A DNA stretch of 49,977 nucleotides, from contig QIAU01000201.1 in the NCBI GenBank assembly GCA_003225055.1, positions 1 through 49,977 of the forward strand, given 5' to 3'. Positions within the stretch are counted from its first letter, which is position 1; each line of letters starts with the position of its first letter. The notes beneath the pieces are model-generated. The model was not told the DNA's origin, did not search any database, and saw only the letters and a list, made by a program, of their open reading frames with translations. Source of the DNA: Acidobacteriota bacterium (lineage in GTDB: Bacteria > Acidobacteriota > Terriglobia > Terriglobales > Acidobacteriaceae). A program made the translations under genes and the position numbers. Of this stretch, positions 31,096 to 39,670 are shown one piece after another.

Positions 31096-31147
31096 AACTA
31101 ACCTAACCTAATTAACTAGAGCTAATTAACTAGAACTAGAACTAGAC
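31096..31147. repeat. Tandem AT-rich repeats
   Basis: TAACC-type pentamers (ACCTAACCTA) run into CTAATTAACTAGA, present twice (31108-31120 and 31122-31134), then ACTAGA twice (31135-31146). Composition differs sharply from the GC-rich neighbours. It lies at the left edge of the accessory zone. Confidence 0.7.
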
Positions 31148-31381
31148 GAGGGCTTCGGTAGAGTAGGGCACAGGCGGGTTACGCTAGCGCAGGTTTCCTC
31201 GATCAAACTGGACGTGGGGATTGCCCCCATCCAGCTCTCCGACCATCTTCATTCGGCGGCATGCGCTGCAGGACTGGGAAGTGGCTCACCCGCCCTGCCA
31301 TTTGGTACAAGACAGCGCTTGTACAACTGGTAATTCCAGCGCTTCCCAGCGGAACGCCAACTGCGTTGGTGTCTGCGTCGG

Positions 31382-31516
31382 AGCCTCATTGGACTTCACC
31401 CGCCGCCGGGTCTCCTGCAGGATGTCCTGCCGACAGACCTTATCGTAGAGAAGCGTGAACCTCCTTTCCGGCTGCTGCTTGGCCAGTCGGTATAGCGTCC
31501 TCTCCAGTTTGCGGGG
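31382..31516 (-). pseudogene. Group II intron reverse transcriptase, N-terminal remnant
   Basis: On the minus strand the frame reads PRKLERTLYRLAKQQPERRF, then TLLYDKVCRQDILQETRRRV and KSNEAP, which matches the LYxxAKxxPxxRFYxLYDKVxRxDILxxAWxxVKxNxGA opening of group II intron-encoded RT/maturases. After that the similarity is lost at what should be GVDG. No RT YxDD core is present, so this is a dead N-terminal fragment. Confidence 0.55.
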
Positions 31517-31589
31517 CATTGTCGAGTCTAGCGGGCGCTTGGCGCCGGGCTTTGGCGGGACTCTCGAGCAACGACTCCTGGATACCAAC

Positions 31590-31930
31590 CGTACCATCGG
31601 GCAGCCCAACAACCTGACCATCATCGTCGGGCGCAACATCACCCGCCACAACAAAGGCAAGCTGCGAACCGTCATCGAAGACCTCACCCTGCCCAACCCG
31701 GTGATCCGCAGCCACTACCGTAAGGGATTCCTTAAGCATTACGTCCGCGATCGACATCTCCTCCGCACCGAACCGGCGACCCAACAGTATCTTCACCGAC
31801 TGCCCGCATTCGCAAGGACGTAGAAAATCTTCCTCAACTCCGAGAGAGGCTAAGCGGCATCATCGACCGCTATTTGGAGGTACAGCAAGACATTCTGGAA
31901 ACCTTTGTAGACCGGCAACAACTCTGAAAC
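31590..31930 (+). pseudogene. Degraded transposon-associated protein remnant
   Basis: A plus frame (PNNLTIIVGRNITRHNKGKL, IEDLTLPNPVIRSHYRKGFL, KHYVRDRHLLRTEPATQ) continues after a frame change with a piece matching LPQLRERLSGIIDRYLEVQQ and DILETFVDRQQL. Both pieces look strongly conserved, as from a long protein common in environmental genomes that I cannot name. N- and C-termini are missing. Confidence 0.4.
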
Positions 31931-32199
31931 CTGACACAGCCGACCATCCTAATTGAGGCCGCCTGAATTAAAGGCCGCCTGAGAGTTGAGCGCACCGCGA
32001 GAGCTGAGTTCGCGTTCAGGGTTCCATTGGGGCATAACAGAACCAATCCTAGCAGCCATAGAATCAGCAGGATTACGAAAATCGTCCAAGGCATCTTCTC
32101 CCCCAACTCGCCTGAGCAGACTGCGAACCGCTGACACGGGAAAGCTACACAGATTGATCGCGGGAGTCGTTCCGGTGAATACCTGACGGAGGGGCGAAC

Positions 32200-32373
32200 T
32201 TACCTGTAATCGGCGAGGCGGTCGCTCTGCGGCCCTTCACGGGACCTGTCTTCGTGCTCTTTGAGGACTTCGTTCAGTTCGGTTACCAGTTCCATCAACT
32301 TCTTAGGGTCATGCTCTTTACTAGCTGCTTCCGACAGTTCTCTCCAGTCCCTCGCTGCAAGGTTGTACGGCAT
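32200..32373 (-). CDS. Small acidobacterial conserved protein (57 aa)
   Basis: 57 residues from ATG 32373, with AGGAAGG at SD distance and a clean TAA stop. The sequence begins MPYNLAARDWRELSEAASKE and continues HDPKKLMELVTELNEVLKEH, ending RSREGPQSDRLADYR. The DWRELCExASKExDPxKLMELVxxLNxxLxE pattern is one I recall as a short protein found in many copies in Acidobacteria. It is predicted helical, cytoplasmic and of unknown role. It is one of the few intact genes in this decayed zone. Confidence 0.75.
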   Translation of the reverse strand: MPYNLAARDWRELSEAASKEHDPKKLMELVTELNEVLKEHEDRSREGPQSDRLADYR

Positions 32374-32544
32374 AGTCCACCTTCCTTGTCCAGAACTAGG
32401 GTACTTCCCTTAGCCGGAGAGGGTAGCTTGCAGTTGGATTACCAAGGAGACAAGTTCCGGGTTCTCAGCCAGATATGTGAATGTCGCCCAGGGTGCGTCC
32501 GGAAATCTATACGCCCAATCGGTAATTCCTGCCTGCAGTTCTTA

Positions 32545-33120
32545 CCCAGTCCAGACACTCACTTCTTGCGGAACTCGCGTATCAGCCCTTCCACAAAGGC
32601 ACAGCACACCCCAATTGCCAATGAGCAGCATAGTACCGAACAGCACGACCGCACTGCGGCTAGTGCGTCCCTCACGCGCCCAGTAGACGTCCCGCAGGTT
32701 TAGCCAGAGAGCGAATTCGTCCAGCGTCATGGCCGCCCGGCTCCGTACCGGAGCGCCATGAGCCGGCTCATCAACCGCGACGAAGAAGAGGCAGAGCCCG
32801 AAGCGACCTCTGTGAACCGGCCGTAGCCCCAGCAACAGGATGCCCCACACCAGATGATGGATGTGACGCCCGCCTATGTGAATGTCATGAAAAGGACCCG
32901 CGTGGTGATCGATGGACCACGTCAGCCCTCGCAGGGTGGCAAACGTCAGAAGAACTGACGACGCCCGTAGCAGGCGGCGCTCTGGCCGATCGGGGATGTG
33001 CCGGTGAAGGAGGTCCCCGAGAGGGATCCGGTGGAGCAGAAACAGCCAGAGAGCCGTCCCCAGCGCAACAAAGCTAGCTACGATCCACGCCGGTCAGGAC
33101 CATCAAGGCCTGCAGAATAC
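32545..33120 (-). pseudogene. Frameshifted acidobacterial membrane protein
   Basis: Pieces in three minus frames line up as one multi-span protein: SFVALGTALWLFLLHRIPLG (about 33080), LTFATLRGLTWSIDHHAG then PFHDIHIGGRHIHHLVWGIL (about 32920-32840), and MTLDEFALWLNLRDVYWARE (32729 on), then SAVVLFGTMLLIGNW and, after a frame change in a GGGG run near 32620, AFVEGLIREFRKK. The RHIHHLVWGI and LDEFALWLNLRDVYW blocks are the core of a family I know from acidobacterial genomes. At least three frame breaks make a product unlikely. Confidence 0.65.
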
Positions 33121-33281
33121 AGAGTGAACTGCTCCCGCTCGAGATGCATCCAAGCAGGTACAACGCACCTCCCGAAGTCGAGGTTGTTGTATGACCCGAA
33201 AACAGAAGGTGCGAAATTCGTGGAACTCCATTCTGGCCAGCTCCAAACGGCATGCCAGTTTAAGGAATGTTGTTCTAGGGC

Positions 33282-33601
33282 TTGTGTCGTGCACATCGAT
33301 CTCTCTTGCTGAGGCGCTTTTCCCGGCATGTCCATGGGGACGACGCCATACCCTTGCTCTTCCTAGTAGTAAGTAGTGTAGGGCTAGTCGCACACTTCCT
33401 GGGGACAATGGGCGCCACTGTGGGTCTTTTGTCGGCGAGCTACGTGTTCGCCGCTTTCCTGTTTGCGCCTCTGGGCAGTTGGACCGTTCAAGACGAATCG
33501 GCGCGCTGAGACTGATGCTGCTTTTCGGCCTCGCCATTTCCTACTTTTATGGCGGCGACGATAGTACGGAAGACTCCGATCCGCCAGCACAGGAGGATTA
33601 A
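33282..33601 (+). pseudogene. Frameshifted small membrane protein remnant
   Basis: A plus frame with two hydrophobic segments (AIPLLFLVVSSVGLVAHFLG, MGATVGLLSASYVFAAFLFA) stops at 33509; the next frame carries on with LRLMLLFGLAISYFYGGDDS and ends with an acidic tail at 33601. The two fit one protein with a frameshift around 33490. No family named. Confidence 0.4.
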
Positions 33602-33707
33602 TCGCTACAACGTGCGCCGTGAGAAATTCCGTTTACATCCGGATTGGTTGAACGTCTAATGAGCTCAAGCAGGTAGGTATGTGCCTGCCTAACTACGAAC
33701 CTTCTAG

Positions 33708-34361
33708 ATGTTTGCTCAGCTTCATTCGACAAGTCCAAGGCGACGGAACGCTCTGCTATATGGTTCCGTGGGCCTCCATTGCCTGCTTCTCTACCTGGTG
33801 GTTCGCTCTTCCGGTCCGATCTTTGTGGCGCCCTCTTCCGTGGTCCGCGGAGTGCCGCGCGGCTCAGTAGCGCAGCTTTATTGGACGGGGCGCCACTCGC
33901 AACCGCATCTGGCGGGAGGAGGTACTACGGCCAAGTCGCCCCTCACATGGAATAAACGGACCAGAGAACGCAGAGCGAAGTCTTCCGACAACGCACTCAC
34001 CGAGGCTGATGGGACTCGAAATGCGCGCTCCAGCGAGACACCGCCAGCCGGGTCCGCGTACGGTTCCTTATCGGAAGGTCCCGCGATTGGATATGAGATC
34101 CGGCCGGCGCTGCCGGCTTACGCCTTCGACCCTGTACTAGGTCCTGGCGATTTGGCGCGTGAGGGCGATGAGGTTGTCGAGATTAAGATCGACGAGACCG
34201 GAAATGTCATCCACACGATCGTGCTCCAGAGTCTTGGTCCAGCTGTTGACGCGAAGGTATCAGCGGTTCTGCAAAGTTGGCGCTTTCATCCCGCCACGCG
34301 GGATGGCTTGGCCATTGCGTCCAAGCAGGACATACACTACCACTTCAAGCCGCACTCCTGA
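33708..34361 (+). CDS. TonB-like energy-transducer protein
   Basis: 217 residues. One N-terminal membrane segment (about 13-32, NALLYGSVGLHCLLLYLVV), a long Ser/Thr/Pro-rich stretch suited to span the periplasm, and a C-terminal TonB domain (about 150-217) with EVVEIKIDETGNVIHTIVLQ, a central WRFHPATRDGLA and a final HYHF. TonB proteins couple the proton-motive force to outer-membrane receptors through ExbBD, which are not in the window. A TonB-dependent receptor gene lies 5.3 kb downstream. Base use is similar to core genes, so it seems a maintained gene next to decayed ones. Confidence 0.85.
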   Translation: MFAQLHSTSPRRRNALLYGSVGLHCLLLYLVVRSSGPIFVAPSSVVRGVPRGSVAQLYWTGRHSQPHLAGGGTTAKSPLTWNKRTRERRAKSSDNALTEADGTRNARSSETPPAGSAYGSLSEGPAIGYEIRPALPAYAFDPVLGPGDLAREGDEVVEIKIDETGNVIHTIVLQSLGPAVDAKVSAVLQSWRFHPATRDGLAIASKQDIHYHFKPHS

Positions 34362-34384
34362 ATTTCTTTGTGATTCGAAGAAGT

Positions 34385-34434
34385 TGGTTGACCTGGTGGG
34401 GTTCGAACCGACGGCCTCTTCTATGCCATGGAAG
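34385..34434 (-). tRNA. 3' half of a tRNA-Ala(GGC), partial
   Basis: On the minus strand, 50 nt from the anticodon stem to an encoded CCA match the 3' half of tRNA-Ala: CTTCC-ATGGCAT-AGAAG (anticodon GGC, one innermost mismatch), the T arm GTCGG-TTCGAAC-CCCAC (one C-C mismatch) and CAGGTCA plus ACCA. No 5' acceptor or D arm lies upstream. A CCA-ended 3' half with no 5' half is what integrase-mediated insertion at a tRNA gene leaves as an attachment site, but decay of a full gene would look alike. Confidence 0.6.
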
Positions 34435-34622
34435 TCAGGAACCCGCCGGCCGTTGGTTCTAAAGGGAGTTTATGACCGGCTGAGTCGGCCAAAACCGGCA
34501 CAAACGGCGCTATTTGCCACCAAATATTTGTCAACACCGGGCAAGTAAGAATAAGGGTCTCCATCGTGGGGGACCAGCCCCTCATTAATTTGCATTTGCG
34601 CTGATGCAAGACTTTGACTAAG

Positions 34623-34639
34623 CCGAAGTTGAACTTCGG
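34623..34639. repeat. Perfect 17-bp palindrome
   Basis: CCGAAGTT and AACTTCGG flank a central G. No gene starts nearby, so it may be an orphan operator or a recombination site. Function unknown. Confidence 0.5.
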
Positions 34640-35366
34640 ACTAAGGACCCTACCCCCTCGTCACGAAGACCGGTAGCGCGCGGGCCCTTTCAGGGCTGGC
34701 TTATGCTGTAGCTTAAAACGCCTTAAGTGACTTCAGGTGGCCGCCTAAGTACTTGAGCAGCGGTCAGAAAGGTGCGAATCGTGGGTGGAAATCGCGGGTT
34801 CAAATGCTCTGAGGATGGCTTGATCTTCCGCTTTCCTTTCTAGAATATAGCAGCATCTTCGCTGGCGTAACATTTCCCCTTAACCCGCTAGGCAAAACTT
34901 CACGAAGCGTTCTTCGTCGACCTCTTTACACTCGTGAATTGACCGCTCGGCTTGGAAGAGCCCCCAGCCGCAGCGAAGGCGGCAGGCGTGAGAGCGGTGA
35001 GCATCGCGGTGGGATTCCTGTCGATAACAGTCAGCGGAGTGCGAGCTGGAGCCTCGGGGGTCCTACGCCTCCGTCCCAGTGCTTGATTGCATCGAGGCTG
35101 AAACCCACAAGGTGCTGGAAAATCTGGCCTGTGTCCGGGCAAAACGCTGTTGAGTCTGGCATAGCAACCCCTCTGCGCCGTGGCGCCAATCGCTGGATCA
35201 ATGCTCTCAATCACGGAGCGGAACCAGCTACAGTCTGCCATGGACGGGAGCCGCTGCTACCGTCAGACCGGCAAGACCGGGAGCGACACAATTCCTCTCA
35301 AACTTATTGGCGTCGCCGTTTTGAGCCCGGTGTAGATAGCCTTTTACATGCTGATCCCCTTCTCGG
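34640..35366. other. 727 bp without a recognised gene
   Basis: Frames on both strands at 34900-35370 are Arg/Pro/Ser-rich and overlap one another; I recognise none. A GGGCCCTTTCAGGGC partial hairpin is at about 34682. Nothing else seen. Confidence 0.4.
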
Positions 35367-36143
35367 CTAGACCCAGCCGCCGTCAATGACATAGCTCTGG
35401 TTTGTAATTGCAGAACTGTCGTCGGCGGCAAGAAAGAGCACAAGCCGCGCTACTTCTTGGGGGAGGATCATTCTCTTCAACGCTTGGCTGGCGAGTATCT
35501 CCGCTTGATAGGCTTCCGTAAACCAAAGCCGTTTCTGGCGCTCGGTGAGAATCGCCCCAGGCATAACGCAGTTGACGCGAATATTATCTGCGCCAAGCTC
35601 ATGCGCAAGCGTGCGGCTCATGCCTACGATGGCCGCCTTGGCTGTGACATAGACAGGCATATTTGTTGATGGAATTGCCCAGCCGATGGAACTCATATTG
35701 ATGATAGAGCCCCGGCGAGCTTTCTTCATCGCCGGAATCACCGCCTGAGCCATGAAAAACTGATGCTTCAGATTAACGGCGATGCACCGGTCCCAGTATT
35801 CCGAGGTCACTTCTGCAATCGAATGGCGGGTGTCGTTTCCAGCATTGTTCACTAGCACGTCGACGATCTGAAATCTGTCCAGGATCTGCTGTACCGATTT
35901 TTGTAAGGCATCGATATCGGTCAGATCACAGTGGTAATAGACCGGACGAGTCCCGCCGGCCGCATCCAACCGCTCAATCAACTGCTCAGCCGCCGAATCC
36001 TGGATGTCAAGAAAGGCCACGCGAGCCCTCTGCACCGCGCAGGCATCCACGATGGCTTCGCCGATTCCGCTGGCGCCCCCTGTCACAATGATGACGCGAT
36101 CGCGAAGGCTTGGATAAGTGGCAAACATTCCGGGTTGTGCCAT
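35367..36143 (-). CDS. Short-chain dehydrogenase/reductase (SDR)
   Basis: 258 residues from ATG 36143 (a second ATG lies at 36128; the frame is also open far upstream through transposase debris). Classical SDR: nucleotide loop VIIVTGGASGIGEAIVDACA, the NNAG motif (DVLVNNAGNDTRH), catalytic Ser in IINMSSIGW, the YxxxK pair in PVYVTAKAAIVGMSRTLAHE, and the C-terminal NQSYVIDGGWV. The loop LDIQD after the second strand, with an acidic Asp, suggests NAD(H) preference. Substrate unknown. It sits directly downstream of a transposase fragment and may be expressed from a promoter carried there; base composition is lower-GC than core neighbours, suggesting transfer. Confidence 0.9.
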   Translation of the reverse strand: MAQPGMFATYPSLRDRVIIVTGGASGIGEAIVDACAVQRARVAFLDIQDSAAEQLIERLDAAGGTRPVYYHCDLTDIDALQKSVQQILDRFQIVDVLVNNAGNDTRHSIAEVTSEYWDRCIAVNLKHQFFMAQAVIPAMKKARRGSIINMSSIGWAIPSTNMPVYVTAKAAIVGMSRTLAHELGADNIRVNCVMPGAILTERQKRLWFTEAYQAEILASQALKRMILPQEVARLVLFLAADDSSAITNQSYVIDGGWV

Positions 36144-36168
36144 GTCGTTCGTACCGGTGTTGCAGCCC

Positions 36169-36384
36169 GCCGACCTGGGGCAGCGCCACGACGCTCCCCA
36201 TTGGCTCCGGCTGGATCGCTCTCGGCTCGGGCGAGTCCTTCCCCAACGAGAGATGGGTTCTCGATCGGTGATAGTAATCCAAATACGAACGAAGGATACG
36301 ACGGACGAACGTTTCGTGAAACACCAGCACACGGTCCAGGCACTCGCGCCGAATCGAACCAATGACGCGCTCGAAGTAGCCCCG
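36169..36384 (-). pseudogene. rve-type transposase, C-terminal fragment
   Basis: The minus frame reads GYFERVIGSIRRECLDRVLV, then FHETFVRRILRSYLDYYHRS, RTHLSLGKDSPEPRAIQPEP and GSVVALPQVGGLQHRYERHG: the 3' third of an integrase-core transposase. The catalytic Glu region is in the ERVIGSIRREC block. The 5' part is missing; a matching upstream piece lies 2.7 kb away at 39140-39270 on the same strand. Confidence 0.8.
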
Positions 36385-36439
36385 GGGATCGCGGGGTGCA
36401 CAGCACTTCGTGGATACCCAGACCTGGCGCAGTGAGATC

Positions 36440-37001
36440 AGCCCCACAGTGTACTTTCCGCAGAAAGGCAGCAGCGCGACGTTTGAGATCCGCACCGTCT
36501 CAGATCCTGCAACGATCATTCCGGTGATCCGCATCACTGTAAGCCAGCTCGACAACAATCTGCCCCTCTTTAACATCAAGGCTCAATCCGAGCAGATTGA
36601 GCGATCGCTGTTTCAAGAGCGGCTCATTGCACGCCTATCGAGCTTTTTTGGAGGGCTGTCTTGCGTGTGTCGGACTCTACGAACTGCTCTCGTATGAAGT
36701 TATGCGACGAACGCCTGAAATTGGCGTACGTATGGCAGTAGGCGCGCAACGTCATGATATCCTGCGGTTTATCGTGGTACAGGGAGTCGGATTGTCTGTC
36801 CTTGGTACGGTAATTGGAATTATTGCGGCGCTCGGAGCGACACGTTATCTCCTAAGCCTTCTCTATGGCGTTCAGCCAGGAGACCCGCTCACATTTGCCG
36901 TTGTCGCGATTCTGCTTGCACTTGTCGCGTTTGCGGCGTGCTATCTCCCCGCACGGCGGGCGACTCGGGTGGATCCGATGGTCGCGCTGCGGCACGAGTA
37001 G
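36440..37001 (+). pseudogene. FtsX/ADOP-type permease, C-terminal remnant with frameshift
   Basis: A plus frame gives VYFPQKGSSATFEIRTVSDP then SQLDNNLPLFNIKAQSEQIE and RLIARLSSFFGGL; after a frame change at about 36657 the next frame gives ACVGLYELLSYEVMRRTPEI, GVRMAVGAQRHDILRF and ends CYLPARRATRVDPMVALRHE. This is the C-terminal third of the acidobacterial duplicated orphan permease group. The 5' two thirds are gone; the left edge abuts the transposase fragment, which likely cut it. Confidence 0.8.
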
Positions 37002-37379
37002 AACGCGAATAGCACCAAAAGAATGACACAAGGAGGCAGTTTTGACCCGGGCTTAGCATCTACTCGTCTTCATTAGTTTGTACCCGAGTGACCTTGTCCG
37101 AGACGACCAGTTTCCCGCAGGGATCGAAGGGTTACCACACAAATCAAGAAACACCCCGGGAATTGTCCAGTTTTGTGCCACCCTCAGCCGGAGGCACACT
37201 AGAGCCCCGCGCATTTTAGGCCCTAGCTTCCATACTTCTAGTACTGAAACAAACTAGAAGGACTCGGACGCACTGGGTTGAGTTCTTGGAACAGCAGGAA
37301 ACGGATTAGTGTGTCCCCGATGTGTCCCCACGAGAAATGGGGCTTGCCGGCAACTCTAAACAGCACCAAGCTCTCGTAG
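37002..37379. other. 378 bp between the permease remnant and the toxin-antitoxin operon
   Basis: No gene or RNA recognised. Short frames only. The right end carries the promoter region of the toxin-antitoxin pair. Confidence 0.5.
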
Positions 37380-37388
37380 TGGTATAAT
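37380..37388 (+). promoter_or_regulatory. Extended -10 promoter of the toxin-antitoxin operon
   Basis: TGGTATAAT is a full TGnTATAAT extended -10 with no good -35. The TATAAT ends 6 nt before the antitoxin ATG, so transcription should start at or within a base or two of it, giving a leaderless mRNA. A direct repeat TGGTA (37380-37384 and 37388-37392) overlaps the -10 and is a plausible antitoxin operator. Confidence 0.6.
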
Positions 37389-37394
37389 GGTAGT

Positions 37395-37628
37395 ATGAAA
37401 GAGAAGACATCTATCACACTATCTAGTGAAGTCTTGGAGAGGATCGATCGGTTAGCTGGCTCGAGCCGCTCGCGCTCAGCGTTCATTGAAAACGTGCTCC
37501 GCAGATATTTGCTGGAGCGTGAGCGGGCAGCCGTGCAGGCCCGTGACTTGGAACGAATCAACCGTGCTGCTGAGCAGCTGAATTCCGAGGCCGCTGATGT
37601 AATGGAGTACCAAACATTCGTGGAATGA
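37395..37628 (+). CDS. Ribbon-helix-helix antitoxin
   Basis: 77 residues. The first 45 form a ribbon-helix-helix fold ([38 protein letters not shown]), which binds operator DNA; the charged helical tail ([20 protein letters not shown]) should wrap the toxin. It is followed by the PemK/MazF-like toxin with an ATGA stop-start overlap, the usual order for such modules. Antitoxin dimers normally repress their own promoter, here overlapping the repeat at 37380-37392. Both genes look intact in a zone of broken ones, consistent with selection for the module. Confidence 0.88.
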   Translation: MKEKTSITLSSEVLERIDRLAGSSRSRSAFIENVLRRYLLERERAAVQARDLERINRAAEQLNSEAADVMEYQTFVE

Positions 37629-37966
37629 ACCTGGAGTCCCCTGTGAAGCGCGGAGAGCTTTATCGTGTGCATAAACCCGGGGGTGATCCTAAGTCGCATC
37701 GCACATTTGTGGTTGTGAGCCGGCAGGTGCTTATCGACTCTAAATTCTCAACGGTGATATGCGCACCAGTCTTCACCAGTGGTGAAGGATTATCAACTCA
37801 GGTTCCGATTGGGCCAGAAGAGGGATTGAAGCACTCAAGCTGGATCATGTGTGACAACCTTGTGAGCCTTCGCAAGGCCGATCTTACGAATTACATCGGC
37901 TCCCTTTCGAGGGCTAAGATTGCCAATCTGAATAACGCTCTGAAGATGGCGCTCGACCTTGTTTAA
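37625..37966 (+). CDS. PemK/MazF-family endoribonuclease toxin
   Basis: 113 residues, standard length. The family core is visible: [20 protein letters not shown] (strand 1 and loop), [20 protein letters not shown], a [20 protein letters not shown] strand and [20 protein letters not shown] near the end. In this family the toxin cleaves mRNA at short sequence motifs. Translation is coupled to the antitoxin by a 4-base ATGA overlap. The IS4 remnant starts about 40 bp downstream. Confidence 0.9.
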   Translation: MNLESPVKRGELYRVHKPGGDPKSHRTFVVVSRQVLIDSKFSTVICAPVFTSGEGLSTQVPIGPEEGLKHSSWIMCDNLVSLRKADLTNYIGSLSRAKIANLNNALKMALDLV

Positions 37967-38152
37967 CCAGCGCTCGGTCGTCGCCTCCTTGAATGCTTTG
38001 GTCCAGTGCTGTCCGGAGAAAAGTTGACGAGATCTAGCCAAGCACGTGATTCGGAAGAGCTTAGGTTCAGTCTATGCCGGGAACGATTTGAATTCAATTG
38101 GCCGAAAATCGAGGGGTTTGGGGGCATCCTTGGAGGCTTGCGACAATGGCCC

Positions 38153-39244
38153 ATGAATCTTGGCCAAACCGTCTTCTCGCAATTGATCGAGCGTCTGCCG
38201 CACAAAGAGTTTCAGAAATGCGTAGCTTGCTACCACGGCAGTTCCTATCTAAAGAACTTTTCTTGTTGGGACCAGTTTCTCGCGATGGCCTTTGCCCAAT
38301 TGACTTATCGCGAGAGCTTGCGCGACATCGAAGCCTGCCTTCGCTCTCTGCAGAGTAAGCTCTATCACATGGGATTCCGTGGCAGGGTGTTTCGCTCCAC
38401 TCTTGCCGATGCCAATGAATCAAGAGACTGGCGAATCTATGCCGACTTTGCTCAGGTTCTCATCAGCATCGCCCGTCCTTTGTATGCTGACGATCCCTTG
38501 GGGGTGGAGTTGAGTGAAAATCTGTATGCCTTGGATTCCACCACCGTCGATCTCTGTCTGTCGCTGTTTCCCTGGGCAAGGTTCCGCCGTTCCAAAGCCG
38601 CAGTCAAGATGCATACCCTGCTCGACCTGCACGGCAGCATTCCCACGTTTATCCGCATTACCGAAGGCAAAACCCACGACGTCAATATCCTGGATCAGTT
38701 CATTCCCGAAACCGGTTCGTTCTATGTCATGGATCGCGGCTGCGTCGATTTTGCACGCCTCTACCGCTTCACGCTCTGTTCCGCATTCTTTGTCGTACGC
38801 ATCAAAGAGAATGTCTTACTCCAGCGGCGCTACTCCCACTCGGTGGACAAGTCCACCGGTGTACGTTCCGATCACACCGTCATCCTTACCGCGATCGAGT
38901 CGGCCAATGTATATCCAGAGACACTCCGACGTGTGCCCTACTTCGACGTCGAGAACCAAAGGCGCTTGAAATTTCTGACCAATAACTTCTTTCTTCCCGC
39001 ACTTACCATTGCAAGAATCTACAAGTCCCGTTGGATGGTGGAAATCCTTTTTCGATTTATCAAGCAGAACCTCCGCACGAGATTCCTATTGTCCTCAGCT
39101 ATCGGTTCTGGCAAGCCGAGTTCTGCCTTACCCTCTTGCTGCCGGGGCGGTTTACTGCTAAGGAGATGCCGTAATGAAGCCCATGTCTGCAGCCGTCCCC
39201 GGAGGGCATCGCCGAAGATGGCATCGCGGTCGCGCAGCAGGTAG
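38153..39244 (+). pseudogene. IS4-family transposase, truncated at the C-terminus
   Basis: The family start at ATG 38153 (MNLGQTVFSQLIERLPHKEF) is used; the frame is open from GTG 38006. Present: YRESLRDIEACLRSLQSKLY, first Asp in YALDSTTVDLCLSLFPWARF, second Asp in FYVMDRGCVDFARLYRF, and the Glu in YKSRWMVEILFRFIKQNL. Similarity stops at about 39076; the normal IKQHLKIKSFYGT... C-terminal part is replaced by unrelated sequence read antisense to transposase debris. All three DDE residues are present, but the ~80 C-terminal residues are missing, so it is probably inactive. It lies 40 bp after the toxin gene. Confidence 0.85.
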
Positions 39245-39270
39245 CGCGGAAGCCGATCAAAGGAGAACGT
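39140..39270 (-). pseudogene. rve-type transposase, internal fragment
   Basis: The minus frame reads FDRLPRYLLRDRDAIFGDAL then RGRLQT, which is the second catalytic-Asp block of an integrase-core transposase; the frame breaks at about 39190. It fits upstream of the C-terminal piece at 36169-36384 on the same strand. Confidence 0.6.
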
Positions 39271-39271
39271 T

Positions 39272-39345
39272 GATACATCTCCCGCGTGGACTCTCCTTCT
39301 CCCACGAGTTGCAAAACCTGGCAAGACCATAGGTGGGTGCAGAGT
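39272..39345 (-). pseudogene. LuxR-type HTH scrap
   Basis: The minus frame reads CQVLQLVGEGESTREMYQ, which resembles the REVLQLVAEGKSTKEIA opening of LuxR-type DNA-binding domains. It is fused in frame with the transposase fragment; both are too short to function. Confidence 0.4.
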
Positions 39346-39670
39346 GCCCCGTCCGCCCGTGATTCAGGAAAAGCGCTGGCATGAGGTCTCATCTTTTTTA
39401 TGTTTTATGTGGTAATGCTGGTCACGAGCTTCCAGGAACAGTACAGACTGGGGACGCAGCTTCGGCGCATCCCGCGCGCACTTGAGCTACCCATGGCTTG
39501 GTGATGAATGGGTCGCACATTTCACAATATGTTTTGCGATAGAAAACGGCGCTAGATCGGCCCGAGAGAAAGCAAAGGAGAGTAAAATTTCGTGTGCCCG
39601 AGGACTGAAAATAGAGATTCCGGCTTAGGGCGTTCATTGCACACAAACTCGCAACGCAGGAGTGAAGTCC
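39346..39670. other. 325 bp upstream of the TonB-dependent receptor
   Basis: Short frames only, no recognised family. A purine-rich CGCAGGAG at 39655-39662 is the SD of the receptor. Confidence 0.5.

Noticed and set aside
34159-34548. Plus-strand ORF with LVGFEPTASSMPWK
   Set aside because: It is the antisense translation of a tRNA-Ala 3' half joined to the TonB gene in another frame, not a protein.
34770-34815. tRNA-like T loop GGGTTCAAAT
   Set aside because: The flanking bases do not pair and no anticodon or acceptor arm follows.
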